Under the pieces are notes generated by a model. The model had not been told where the DNA came from, searched no databases, and saw only the letters and a program-made list of their open reading frames with translations. Shown here in pieces: positions 8,400 to 17,076 of a stretch of 64,000 nucleotides of DNA (position 1 is the stretch's first letter; the number at the start of each line of letters is the position of its first letter). Origin of the DNA: an uncultured Sulfitobacter sp. (GTDB taxonomy: Bacteria; Pseudomonadota; Alphaproteobacteria; Rhodobacterales; Rhodobacteraceae); NCBI GenBank assembly GCA_947502265.1, contig CANMZB010000016.1, positions 38,492-102,491 on the forward strand, read 5' to 3'. Made by a program: the position numbers and the translations under genes.

Positions 8400-9566
8400 T
8401 CATCCCTTCCAAACGGCTTTCGGCGTGCTCCCGATCAACCGCGCGTGTTCCTGAAGCGCAAAGCGGTCGGTCATCCCCGAGATGTAATCGCTCACCATTC
8501 TGGCAAGCATAATACGATCCCCGCCCGCCGCAGCAATGGAATTTGCCCAATGCGCGGGCATCAGCTCGGGTTGGTCCAGAAACAACGGAAACAGGTCTTC
8601 GATCACGCCGGAAACTTCGGCGCGGATGATCATCACAGAAGGCGCGCGGTACATCCGTTTGAACAAAAACGCACGGATCTCGTTCAGATCCTGCCACAAC
8701 GCATCGGAAAACCGGATCACGGGACGGCCCAGAAGGCGGATTTCTTCGACCGACCCGGCACCGGATGTCACCAACAGATTGCGCGACGTCTCGATCACGT
8801 CCGACACCATCATGCCGAATACACGGCGTAAGGCCTCATGGCGGCGGCGATAGCTGTCAAGGCCGGGATAAAGACGGTCAACGTCGCCGTAGGCCTCCCC
8901 CACCAAAGGCAGCATCGTAATTTCCTCGTCGCTGAACAGCCCCGCGCGCAGACCGTCGTGCAGATCGTGGTTGTTATAGGCGATATCGTCCGAAAGCGCG
9001 GCCACCTGCGCCTCCGCACTGGCGTGGGTGGCAAGTTCGAGATCATGCAGCGCGTTATAATCGGCCAACGCGTGTGGCAAATCACCGACCACCGGGCCGT
9101 TATGCTTGGCGATCCCCTCCAGCGTTTCCCACGTCAGGTTCAACCCGTCGAAATCCGCGTAATGGCGCTCAAGCGAGGTGACGATCTTGATCGCCTGTGC
9201 GTTGTGATCAAACCCGCCGTAGGGTGCCATCAACGCATGCAAGGCGTCTTCGCCGGTGTGGCCAAACGGCGGATGCCCCAGATCATGCGCAAGCGCGACC
9301 GCCTCGGTCAGCTCCCCGTTCAGATGAAGCGCCCCCGCGATGGTGCGCGCCACCTGCGCAACCTCGATCGAATGGGTCAGGCGCGTGCGGTAATAATCGC
9401 CCTCGTGCTCCACAAATACCTGTGTTTTGTGTTTGAGCCGCCGAAAGGCGCTCGCGTGGATGATCCGGTCACGGTCCCGCTGAAAGCAGGAGCGGAAATT
9501 GCTTTCCTCTTCTGGCACGCGGCGGCCGCGTGCGCGGTCTGGATCGGAGGCGAAGGATGCGCGCAT
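8400..9566 (-). CDS. dgt: Deoxyguanosinetriphosphate triphosphohydrolase-like HD protein
   Basis: HD-superfamily dNTP triphosphohydrolase, presumably cleaving dNTPs to deoxynucleoside and triphosphate. The HD metal site is seen as TRLTHSIEVAQVART and LAHDLGHPPFGHTGEDAL, with ALSDDIAYNNHDLHDGL downstream. The 388-residue length matches the type-2 family. The frame stays open upstream to 9980, but the added sequence is an antisense shadow of erpA. ATG 9566 gives the family N-terminus (MRASFASDP). It is divergent from erpA across 106 bp. Confidence 0.92.
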   Translation of the reverse strand: MRASFASDPDRARGRRVPEEESNFRSCFQRDRDRIIHASAFRRLKHKTQVFVEHEGDYYRTRLTHSIEVAQVARTIAGALHLNGELTEAVALAHDLGHPPFGHTGEDALHALMAPYGGFDHNAQAIKIVTSLERHYADFDGLNLTWETLEGIAKHNGPVVGDLPHALADYNALHDLELATHASAEAQVAALSDDIAYNNHDLHDGLRAGLFSDEEITMLPLVGEAYGDVDRLYPGLDSYRRRHEALRRVFGMMVSDVIETSRNLLVTSGAGSVEEIRLLGRPVIRFSDALWQDLNEIRAFLFKRMYRAPSVMIIRAEVSGVIEDLFPLFLDQPELMPAHWANSIAAAGGDRIMLARMVSDYISGMTDRFALQEHARLIGSTPKAVWKG

Positions 9567-9672
9567 CTGGAGAACTCCTGTGCCGGGGTGGTTGTACCCG
9601 TCTTGCAGCACCCATATATTATTAAAATGCGTCAATGGAAACATACGCCCCCGCCTATCAGGAGCCTGCCCC

Positions 9673-9996
9673 ATGAACTTGCCCCCGAAAGTGACCGAAC
9701 GCGCCTTTGCCCGCCTGTCCGAAATTGGAGCCGCAGACGATGGCAAAGCCCTACGCATCGCTGTTGAAGGCGGCGGATGCTCGGGGTTCCAGTATGAAAT
9801 CCTGCTTGATAGCGCCAAAGACGACGATCTGGTGCTGGAAGGCGCAGGCGAAAAGGTTGTGGTCGATAGCATCTCGCTCCCGTTCCTTGCCAATGCCACA
9901 ATTGATTTCACCCAGGAGTTGATCGGCGCGCGATTCGTGATCGAAAACCCCAACGCATCCTCGTCTTGCGGCTGCGGCACCTCGTTTTCGATGTAA
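9673..9996 (+). CDS. erpA: A-type iron-sulfur cluster insertion protein
   Basis: Carrier that delivers Fe-S clusters to apoproteins. The 107-residue protein has the three conserved cysteines: GGGCSGFQYE near residue 36 and the C-terminal pair SSCGCGTSFSM. The start is ATG 9673; the open frame extends upstream but that part overlaps dgt antisense. The gene is divergent from dgt and lies 78 bp upstream of xth. The family contains ErpA and IscA; I favour ErpA from the sequence around the cysteines but cannot exclude IscA/SufA. Confidence 0.88.
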   Translation: MNLPPKVTERAFARLSEIGAADDGKALRIAVEGGGCSGFQYEILLDSAKDDDLVLEGAGEKVVVDSISLPFLANATIDFTQELIGARFVIENPNASSSCGCGTSFSM

Positions 9997-10074
9997 CGGC
10001 CACCGGTTGCTTATCCTTGCTCAGGCGGCCCTGATCGGCGATAGCCACAGGAGCAGCCAGCGAGGAGCCTTCTT

Positions 10075-10857
10075 ATGAAAATCGCCACCTTCAACATCAA
10101 CGGCATCAAAGCGCGCATTAACGCCCTGCCAGACTGGCTTGATACGGCGGAGCCGGACGTGGTGCTGATGCAAGAGATCAAATCGGTCGACGAAGCCTTC
10201 CCCCGCGAAATTTTTGAAGACCGCGGCTATAACGTCGAAACCCACGGACAAAAATCCTTTAACGGCGTTGCCATCCTGTCAAAGCTGCCCCTCGAAGACG
10301 TCAGCCGTGGCCTGCCCGGTGATGACGAGGACGAACAAGCCCGCTATATCGAGGCAACCGTTGTGGGCGACAAGGGCGCGGTGCGGCTGTGCGGGCTGTA
10401 CCTGCCCAACGGTAATCCGGCACCGGGGCCGAAATACGATTATAAACTGGCGTGGATGGACCGTCTGCGCGCCCGCGCCCAAACGCTGCTGGCCGAAGAA
10501 ACCCCGTTCCTGATGGCGGGGGATTACAACATCATCCCCCAAGATGAAGACGCCGCCTCCCCCGACAGCTGGCGCGAGGACGCTCTTTTTCTACCTCAAT
10601 CGCGTGAAAAGTGGCGCACCCTGCTGAACCTTGGCCTAACCGAAGCGTTTCGCGCCTGCACGCAGGGGCCGGGCCACTACAGCTTCTGGGACTATCAGGC
10701 AGGCGCGTGGAACCGCAACAACGGCATCCGCATCGACCATTTCCTGCTGTGCCCCTATACCGCCGATCGCTTGCGCGATTGCCAGATCGACCGCGAAATT
10801 CGCGGCTACGAAAAGCCGTCCGATCATGTGCCGGTCTGGGTGGAACTGGACCTTTAG
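10075..10857 (+). CDS. xth: Exodeoxyribonuclease III (AP endonuclease)
   Basis: Base-excision repair enzyme of the exonuclease-endonuclease-phosphatase fold. All motifs are present in order: IATFNINGIKARI, LMQEIKSVDEAFP, LCGLYLPNGN, the catalytic MAGDYNIIP, RIDHFLLCP and SDHVPVWVEL. The 260-residue length is normal. GGAGC lies a few bases upstream of ATG 10075. It is convergent with the tonB operon across a 178-bp region in which I see no clear hairpin. Confidence 0.95.
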   Translation: MKIATFNINGIKARINALPDWLDTAEPDVVLMQEIKSVDEAFPREIFEDRGYNVETHGQKSFNGVAILSKLPLEDVSRGLPGDDEDEQARYIEATVVGDKGAVRLCGLYLPNGNPAPGPKYDYKLAWMDRLRARAQTLLAEETPFLMAGDYNIIPQDEDAASPDSWREDALFLPQSREKWRTLLNLGLTEAFRACTQGPGHYSFWDYQAGAWNRNNGIRIDHFLLCPYTADRLRDCQIDREIRGYEKPSDHVPVWVELDL

Positions 10858-11035
10858 ACGCGCCTGCGCCGCAGCGACCGCCAATTTGTTCAGCACAAAG
10901 GGCAGCAGTATCGCCACCACGTGACCTGCTTCTAACCGCCGCATAGAATGGCGTCGGCGAGAGGGGGCATTTGTGGCGCTGGTCACTCTTGGGCGCGCAC
11001 ACCAGCATGAGACAAACCGGACAACTGACAAAGGT

Positions 11036-11899
11036 TTACCGCCCTTTAATCTTAATCGAATAGCTGCGCCGCGCTCCGGACGGGGGGCGTGGAAACGGCT
11101 GTGCTTTTTGAACCACCGCCAAAGCGGCACGGTCCAGCGCGGCAGAGCCGGATGAACGCGCAACATTGGCAGAGGCCAGTCCACCGTTTTGCGCGATTGT
11201 AAACCGGATGACAGCAATGCCGCGCGCCGAGGTACGCGGACGTGACACCCGAGAGATACGGCGCATCACCTCTCCGGGATAACTTGATGCTGCCGCGTTG
11301 CCTTTGGTCTTTTGCGTGTTTGCCTTGCTTGCCTGACGCGGTTGCGCCGATTTTGCCGCAGCTCCGTTTTGCGTGCCTGCCTTGGCATTACGGTTTGCAT
11401 TTCCACGCGGCTGGACCGGCTTCGGGGCCTGATTGGCTCTTTTGGGCGCTGGCTCGGCTTTTGGCAGATCGGGGCGTTTGGCGGGCATTCGGGGCCTGAT
11501 CGACACGGGGGTCGCGGCGGACACCTCTGGCAAGGCCGCGACAACCGTATCAGGCACAACCGCATTTGTGTGAGGTGGTGGTTCAGTTGGCGATGTCTTA
11601 GGTGCCACGGGTTTTTCGGGAGTTTGTGACGGGGCGCGGGATGTCATAGCCGCCTCAGGCTTGATCGCGCGCATCGCCGCTGGTTTCGCCGGTTGGGCAA
11701 CTTTTTGCACCGTCTGCGTTGGCTGCTGAACACCCTGTGAAAGATCGGCAAAGCTTGACCCAAGCGAAGATTCAGCAACCTGCGCGCCACCCTCCATTTG
11801 CACGGGAGGCACGGTCCAGATCAGGGTCATGGCCGTAAGATGCAAGGCAGAGGACGCCAGCAAGACAGTTGCGAACACCAGACGAGACCGGGCAATCAT
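11036..11899 (-). CDS. tonB: TonB energy transducer
   Basis: Couples inner-membrane proton motive force to outer-membrane receptors. It has an N-terminal membrane anchor (residues ~5-27), a long Pro/Ala/Lys-rich periplasmic spacer, and a C-terminal TonB domain starting about YPGEVMRRISRVSRP with the segment RFTIAQNGGLASA. It is the last gene of the haem-receptor operon. Its start overlaps the exbD stop as ATGA. At 287 residues it is of ordinary length. The linkage to hmu genes suggests dedication to haem uptake. Confidence 0.9.
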   Translation of the reverse strand: MIARSRLVFATVLLASSALHLTAMTLIWTVPPVQMEGGAQVAESSLGSSFADLSQGVQQPTQTVQKVAQPAKPAAMRAIKPEAAMTSRAPSQTPEKPVAPKTSPTEPPPHTNAVVPDTVVAALPEVSAATPVSIRPRMPAKRPDLPKAEPAPKRANQAPKPVQPRGNANRNAKAGTQNGAAAKSAQPRQASKANTQKTKGNAAASSYPGEVMRRISRVSRPRTSARGIAVIRFTIAQNGGLASANVARSSGSAALDRAALAVVQKAQPFPRPPSGARRSYSIKIKGR

Positions 11900-12282
11900 C
11901 GCAGTGCCCTTTCTGTCGAGATCATGATTTTTTTCGCACCGGCAGCACGCAGCTGCGCAGAAATCCGCAATAATTCGGCGGCGGGCAATGCCCGGTCCGG
12001 CATCAGCCGCACAACATCAAGTGCGCGACTGTCCGGACGGTCCAAAAATGCCGGAACCGACGTAAGCACAGCGCCGCGATGGCGCAGTTCGCCGGTTTTG
12101 TCGATGACCAGCGCATCGGGCGGTTCACGTCCTTCCAACGCGTCTGTTTCAACCAGCGTAATATCACGATCCAGCGAAGGGGACAGCGTCCCTGCAACCA
12201 TGAAAAACACGAGCATCAGGAACACGATATTGATCAGCGCAATTGTCGGCTCTTTGCGGCTGCGGACGGCGGGGCGTCTCAT
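11896..12282 (-). CDS. ExbD/TolR-family protein with Asn in place of the membrane Asp
   Basis: Second ExbD-like subunit of the operon, 128 residues, with one transmembrane helix (TIALINIVFLMLVFFM, residues ~13-28) and a periplasmic domain. In ExbD and TolR this helix carries an essential Asp within a LIDV-type motif. Here the motif is LINI with Asn18 encoded by AAT. The neighbouring exbD keeps LIDV. The start and stop overlap both neighbours as ATGA, so the two ExbD proteins are made together, possibly as a heterodimer inside one ExbB ring. Confidence 0.88.
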   Translation of the reverse strand: MRRPAVRSRKEPTIALINIVFLMLVFFMVAGTLSPSLDRDITLVETDALEGREPPDALVIDKTGELRHRGAVLTSVPAFLDRPDSRALDVVRLMPDRALPAAELLRISAQLRAAGAKKIMISTERALR

Positions 12283-12662
12283 GACGGGGCCAGTATGCTG
12301 AGGGTAAGTTTTGGCTGGGCGCGCAAGACAACAAGCACATCGGTAAGGCGTTGCGAGGTGACATCGCCGGACAGGCTGAGCAGCAGCTTGCTTTCGCTAT
12401 CTGCCAAAATCTCGGTCAACCTGCCCGAAAGCGCCTTGATGTCCAGCGCGGCGGTGTTCAGACGCAGCGTGTCGGGGGTGATCTGCAAGAACAGCGTCTG
12501 ATCGCCAGCACCAGCGCCCTGCCCGCCCACGCCCGCCAATTCGACCTCGGCAAACTTCGAGAATGTCGAAGACAGCATGAAAAACAGCAGCAGCAAAAAT
12601 ATAACGTCAATCAACGACGTCATGGAAAGCGCGCGGCGGCGGTATCTTACCTCACGCGCCAT
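12279..12662 (-). CDS. exbD: ExbD biopolymer transport protein (canonical Asp)
   Basis: A 127-residue ExbD with the N-terminal transmembrane helix SLIDVIFLLLLFFMLSSTF, in which Asp19 is the proton-pathway residue of the family, followed by a periplasmic domain. I use ATG 12662. A TTG at 12680 is possible but would lengthen the overlap with exbB, which with the chosen start is 11 bp. The operon order is receptor, small secreted protein, exbB, exbD, exbD-like, tonB. Confidence 0.9.
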   Translation of the reverse strand: MAREVRYRRRALSMTSLIDVIFLLLLFFMLSSTFSKFAEVELAGVGGQGAGAGDQTLFLQITPDTLRLNTAALDIKALSGRLTEILADSESKLLLSLSGDVTSQRLTDVLVVLRAQPKLTLSILAPS

Positions 12663-13326
12663 GGGCTGTGGTCTGGCCAATGGCCTGTTCGTGCGCGCAC
12701 GATGATCCGGTGGGCGTCAGGATGGTTGCAAGTCCGCGTTCCGCCAGTATCCGTTCGGCCGCCATCCGGCTTTCCAGCCACGACAAGACAACCGACGACG
12801 GCATCGCGACGGCAAGGCCCACAGCCGTGGTCAAAAGAGCGACCCAGATCCCACCCGCCAGCAGCGACGGATCAACCTGGCTTCCCGCAGCTTGTAGCGA
12901 CTGGAATGCTTCGATCATGCCCAGAACGGTGCCGAACAAGCCCATCAGCGGGGCCAGCTGCGCCACGGAATCAAGCAGGCGAAAGCCGCGCTCCAGATCG
13001 GCAAACCGCGCCTCGGCTTCGGCCTCGACCCGTGTGCGGATATCGGGTGTGTTGCGATGCGCCATTGCCATGCGGAAGGCCGGCGCAAGGTAGCTGGTGC
13101 TGGTATCAAGCTGCGTTGCTGCCTGCGTGCGATCATCGTGATCCCACGCCTGAACCGCACGTTGCAACGCTTTGTGCCGCCCGACGCCCGCCTGTTGGAA
13201 TTGCCATAGTTTATAGAAAACAACGCCTGCCGTCAGGATCGAGACGGCAATCAGAACCGCCACAACCGGGCCGCCAACATCCAGCACCTGCAACAGCGCC
13301 TGTGTGAGGGTTTGCAGTATGTTCAT
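12652..13326 (-). CDS. exbB: ExbB/TolQ-family proton channel protein
   Basis: MotA/TolQ/ExbB-family inner-membrane protein, 224 residues, with three predicted transmembrane helices: VVAVLIAVSILTAGVVFYKL near the N-terminus, then LAPLMGLFGTVLGMIEAFQ and WVALLTTAVGLAVAMPS, where the family's conserved polar/Gly residues fall. It forms the ring that houses ExbD. ATG 13326 overlaps the stop of the upstream gene (ATGA). Confidence 0.92.
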   Translation of the reverse strand: MNILQTLTQALLQVLDVGGPVVAVLIAVSILTAGVVFYKLWQFQQAGVGRHKALQRAVQAWDHDDRTQAATQLDTSTSYLAPAFRMAMAHRNTPDIRTRVEAEAEARFADLERGFRLLDSVAQLAPLMGLFGTVLGMIEAFQSLQAAGSQVDPSLLAGGIWVALLTTAVGLAVAMPSSVVLSWLESRMAAERILAERGLATILTPTGSSCAHEQAIGQTTAHGA

Positions 13327-13736
13327 CCGATCAGCTCCGTTCCCGTGCGGGTGCCGAGTTTCAGCGATGCACCGCAAAGCGGGCTTTCAGCGCCGTCAAT
13401 CGTGCACGTGCTTGGCCCGTTGATCAGAACTTGTCCAAGCGCGTCACACGCCAGCCCGTCCACCACAAACTGGCGCACCCTTGGTCGGCCCGCGGGCAGA
13501 GCGCCAAAATCAAACAACGTCAGCCGGTCCACCTGCCCCGCAGTGTTGAACAGCACGGTTTCGAAAACCGCGCTGTCGATTGCCTGTGCATGGCCGTTGC
13601 TGATCATGAAGGTCAAAAGGCACCCCGCCTCTGTGCTCGCCTGCGCATTAAGCTCGACGGAAAGGACCGGTGGGGCGTCTTGTGCCATGGCCTGTGTGCC
13701 GATGAACAACAGTGCCGCGATGAGTCTGGTACACAT
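13323..13736 (-). CDS. Secreted protein of unknown function in the haem/TonB operon
   Basis: A 137-residue protein with a signal peptide (MCTRLIAALLFIGTQAMA, cleavage likely after AMAQ). The mature part is predicted all-beta and contains three cysteines (CLLTF, GLACDAL, STCTIDG and PLCGAS segments give possible disulfides). I do not recognise the family. It sits 10 bp after the receptor gene and overlaps exbB by ATGA, so it is co-translated with the energising complex. A periplasmic accessory role in receptor-TonB coupling or haem handling is an inference from position only. Confidence 0.7.
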   Translation of the reverse strand: MCTRLIAALLFIGTQAMAQDAPPVLSVELNAQASTEAGCLLTFMISNGHAQAIDSAVFETVLFNTAGQVDRLTLFDFGALPAGRPRVRQFVVDGLACDALGQVLINGPSTCTIDGAESPLCGASLKLGTRTGTELIG

Positions 13737-13746
13737 GAACACCCCC

Positions 13747-15780
13747 TCAGAACGTGCGCGAAAGGGTAAGTTTGATGTTCCGGCCCGGTGCCGCACGTGT
13801 GGACAGATGCGGTGTGAAATCCCGATCAAACACGTTCTCCAGACCAAAGCGGATCTGGGTATCTTTCAGAACGCCATTTTGCGGAACATAGGTGGCGCGC
13901 AGGTTATGAACGCCAAAACCCGCAGAGGAGGACGTGCCCACATCAATGGCCTTGTTCGCGACAACTTCCCAGCTCAGGTCCAGCTCTTCGCCAAATTTCT
14001 TTCCCAACGTCAGGCGCATGCTGTCACCTGCGGAATGGCGCCATTCGGTTGCCGCCAGTCCCGGCGCGTATTCGGTCCCGTTAGTCATGTTGGCGTTAAC
14101 GTCGACGTAAATACCGCTTTCCATTGCATAGGACACTTCAACTTCGAGCCCCTCGGTTTCGACCTTGTCGAGGAACGGTCCGGACCGCCCGGTCCGGTAG
14201 CTTGTCACATCATAAAGCCGCGTTTTGTACGCCGTCCCCTTGATCGCCAGATTGTCACCGCTTTGGAACAGATCAGCGCGATCAAAGGACGCGCCGATTT
14301 CAAACGTACGGGACTTTTCCGTTTGGGTAATGTTGGTGGGCGTTCCCAGATCGTCAATAATGGGCAGCCCTTCGGTGTAGGCCGCGCTACCAAACAGCGC
14401 CAAACCGTTGCCAAAAGCATACCGCACCGAAAGCCCGCCCATCAGTGCATCGTTTTCAAAGGTGCCATCGTTGGGCGCTGTCGAACCGGTGATTTTCGAC
14501 GTTTCATAGCGCAACGCGGGCGTCACCGTCCATGCGTTACCGATCTGCATGTCATCAACCGCATAGACGGCAACGCGCTTGTCAACGCCACCGGCAGCCG
14601 ATGCGCTACTGGCATCAAGCCGTTCACGGCGGATAAACTCAAGACCCGTGCGCAGATTGTGGCTCACCGCGCCGGTGTCAAACAGGCTGGTGTTTTTGAA
14701 GGCCAGTTTGGTTGTCTGATAACGGTGATCGGCATTTACCAAAGGCAGAATCCCTGCTCCCCCCGGCGTTCCTTCCAAAGGAGAACTCCCCGGCACATAG
14801 CTTTGGTCGATGGTCTGATCCGCGTATGACAGGATAACATCAAGGTCGACCATATCGTTACCGGAGGGGTTGAAATTATAGCGCAAAACGGCTGTTTTCG
14901 ACTCCGTGTCGCGGTCTACATTGCCAAATGCATCGGCGGTTGTTGTGAAGCTGTCGAAAGGCACATCACGGTCGCTGGATGTAGTTTTGGCATAACTGAA
15001 GGTCAGCGATTGATCACGGTTCTGGCCAAAGGTATATTTCGCCTTGAACAGGCCGGATGGCAGGTTAAACGCGCTGTTTCCAACAGTATTCCCGCTGCCG
15101 TCGTCCTGATTGTCCTGATCGCGCCACGTGTAGTTCAGAAGGAACTCCATGTCTTGTGTGGGCTGCCATGCCAGCACGCTGGACGATGTGACCCCATCGC
15201 CATTGCTGCTGAATTCCAATGTCTGGCCAAAGACAAACCCGACCTCGCCACCGGTCAGATCGGACGCGTCCTTGGTTTCAAGCTTTACCACACCGCCGAC
15301 AATGCCGGAGCCGTACTCAAAGCTGCCGACAGTGCCACGGATGACGCTGACCGATTTATACAGGAACGGGTCAGTGAAAAGCTGTGTGCCGATCCGGTAC
15401 AGCTTCTCTCCACCGACACTTGCGCCGTCCACCTGTACCGCGATCTTGCTGTCCGTGCCAAAGGTGCTGTTGGCACCATAGCCACGAATATTGATCCCCG
15501 ATCCTTGCGGGGTTGAGCCGTTCACCAGACTAACACCCGGCACGGAATCGATAATTTCTGCCACTGTGCCTGCCTGGCGGTCGTCGATCTCCTCCTGATC
15601 AACATCCGTGACCGGAACGGCGGTGTCGGTCTGCACCTCCCGCTTGCTTTCGCCCAACAAAAGCGTGCCAAGGAAGCCGCCTTCAGCGCCTTGCGCATGC
15701 AGCGCGCCGGAACCGAATGTCAGGATGATCAGGCTTGTTGTGCCCAGCAAAAAGGCGCGTGTTCCGGCGGTAGTGGTCAT
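13747..15780 (-). CDS. TonB-dependent outer-membrane receptor, probably for haem
   Basis: A 677-residue receptor with a signal peptide (~31 residues), a plug domain (DRQAGTVAEIIDSVPGVSL, then GINIRGYGANSTFG) and a long beta-barrel ending in the expected aromatic residue (KLTLSRTF). Start ATG 15780 is chosen because it begins the signal peptide; the frame is open further upstream. The substrate is inferred as haem because hmuSTUV is divergent and exbB-exbD-tonB are downstream. I did not find a clear FRAP/NPNL haem-receptor motif, so another iron chelate is possible. Confidence 0.9.
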   Translation of the reverse strand: MTTTAGTRAFLLGTTSLIILTFGSGALHAQGAEGGFLGTLLLGESKREVQTDTAVPVTDVDQEEIDDRQAGTVAEIIDSVPGVSLVNGSTPQGSGINIRGYGANSTFGTDSKIAVQVDGASVGGEKLYRIGTQLFTDPFLYKSVSVIRGTVGSFEYGSGIVGGVVKLETKDASDLTGGEVGFVFGQTLEFSSNGDGVTSSSVLAWQPTQDMEFLLNYTWRDQDNQDDGSGNTVGNSAFNLPSGLFKAKYTFGQNRDQSLTFSYAKTTSSDRDVPFDSFTTTADAFGNVDRDTESKTAVLRYNFNPSGNDMVDLDVILSYADQTIDQSYVPGSSPLEGTPGGAGILPLVNADHRYQTTKLAFKNTSLFDTGAVSHNLRTGLEFIRRERLDASSASAAGGVDKRVAVYAVDDMQIGNAWTVTPALRYETSKITGSTAPNDGTFENDALMGGLSVRYAFGNGLALFGSAAYTEGLPIIDDLGTPTNITQTEKSRTFEIGASFDRADLFQSGDNLAIKGTAYKTRLYDVTSYRTGRSGPFLDKVETEGLEVEVSYAMESGIYVDVNANMTNGTEYAPGLAATEWRHSAGDSMRLTLGKKFGEELDLSWEVVANKAIDVGTSSSAGFGVHNLRATYVPQNGVLKDTQIRFGLENVFDRDFTPHLSTRAAPGRNIKLTLSRTF

Positions 15781-15877
15781 GAGAGTCCTCGCAAGCGTAA
15801 CTGTGGGGCCGGTTGCTTGCGATTGCTGGCGTAGGCGTGAATTGTTTTTTGCACCAATTTCATTGGCGCTCTTGCGG

Positions 15878-15900
15878 CTTTTAGAAAGACGCACTAAAAG
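15878..15900. promoter_or_regulatory. Inverted repeat between receptor and hmuS, candidate iron-regulator site
   Basis: CTTTTAG (15878-15884) and CTAAAAG (15894-15900) form a perfect 7-bp inverted repeat with a 9-bp spacer in the 225-bp divergent region. It is AT-rich in a GC-rich genome and includes TTTAGAA, which resembles one half of the Irr (ICE) box described in alphaproteobacteria. Assignment to Irr, RirA or Fur is inference. Confidence 0.5.
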
Positions 15901-16005
15901 TGTCAACAATAAAGGTTGAGTGAATTACTAAGCCTTTGCCAGCCAGTGCCAGAGCGCGCTTTGCCAGCCAAAACCCCACATCAACAACAAGGCGCAAGGT
16001 GCTGT

Positions 16006-17076
16006 ATGACCCAATCTGATTCCCCCTCCCCCGTTTCCCCGTCCCCCGACCACATTCGCGCGTTTCGTGCCGAAAACCCCAACATGCGTGAACGCGATCT
16101 GGCCGACAAACTGGCCATCAGCGAAGCACAGCTGATCGCCGCCTATTGTGGCGAAGGCACCACCCGCGTGGACGCCCACCCCGACAAGATCATGGGCGCG
16201 GCGCAAACGCTTGGCGAAGTCATGGCGTTGACACGCAACGCTTCATGCGTGAATGAAAAGGTCGGCGTCTATGACAACTATCACCCCGGCGCACATGCTT
16301 CGATGATCCTGACCGAAGACATCGACCTGCGCATCTTCCCCAGCCATTGGCAACACGCCTATATGGTCGAAAAGGAAACCGACACCGGCACCCGCCGCAG
16401 CCTTCAGGTTTTTGATGCCGCGGGCGATGCGGTCCACAAGGTATTCCTGCGCGACGGGTCCGACCTTGCGGCGTGGGATCGCGCAAAGGTGGAATTGCGT
16501 CTGGAGGATCAGGCCCAATCGTTGAGCGTGAAAGATCGCAAGCCCGACGAAACCCCCAAGGCCGACACCACCAAACTGGATATCCTGCGCAAGGAATGGG
16601 CGCGGATGACGGACACGCACCAGTTCATGCGCCTGACATCAAAGCTTAAAATGAACCGTCTTGGCGCTTACCGTATTGTCGGAGAGCCGTTTGCCCGCGC
16701 GCTGGCCCCTGCGGCCGTCGATCAGGTGCTGCATCAAGTTGCCGCAAGCGAGATGGAGATCATGGTCTTTACCGGCAACCGCGGCTGTATCCAGATCCAT
16801 TCCGGCCCGATCGAGACGCTCAAGTCTATGGGCCCGTGGCAGAACGTGCTGGACCCCCGCTTTAACCTGCATCTGCGCCTTGATCATATTGCCGAAGTCT
16901 GGGCCATCGAAAAGCCGACCCAGCGCGGTCCGGCGATTTCGGTTGAGGCCTTCAATGCCGACGGCGGGTTGATTTTTCAGGTCTTTGGTGTTGGCAAGGA
17001 GGGCCGCGACAGCCGCCCTGCCTGGGGCAAACTGGTGGCGGGGCTTGAAGGGCTTGATGCAAAGGTGCCGGCATGA
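16006..17076 (+). CDS. hmuS: HmuS-type haem-handling/degrading protein
   Basis: Cytoplasmic haem-binding protein of the HemS/ChuS/HmuS family, which accepts haem from the ABC importer and may degrade it. The 356-residue protein contains two repeats of the fold. The second half includes GNRGCIQIHSGPIETL, equivalent to the family's conserved haem-pocket segment; the first half has TRNASCVNEKVGVYDNY. ATG 16006 follows AAGG. The stop overlaps hmuT as ATGA, giving the operon hmuSTUV. Confidence 0.92.
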   Translation: MTQSDSPSPVSPSPDHIRAFRAENPNMRERDLADKLAISEAQLIAAYCGEGTTRVDAHPDKIMGAAQTLGEVMALTRNASCVNEKVGVYDNYHPGAHASMILTEDIDLRIFPSHWQHAYMVEKETDTGTRRSLQVFDAAGDAVHKVFLRDGSDLAAWDRAKVELRLEDQAQSLSVKDRKPDETPKADTTKLDILRKEWARMTDTHQFMRLTSKLKMNRLGAYRIVGEPFARALAPAAVDQVLHQVAASEMEIMVFTGNRGCIQIHSGPIETLKSMGPWQNVLDPRFNLHLRLDHIAEVWAIEKPTQRGPAISVEAFNADGGLIFQVFGVGKEGRDSRPAWGKLVAGLEGLDAKVPA

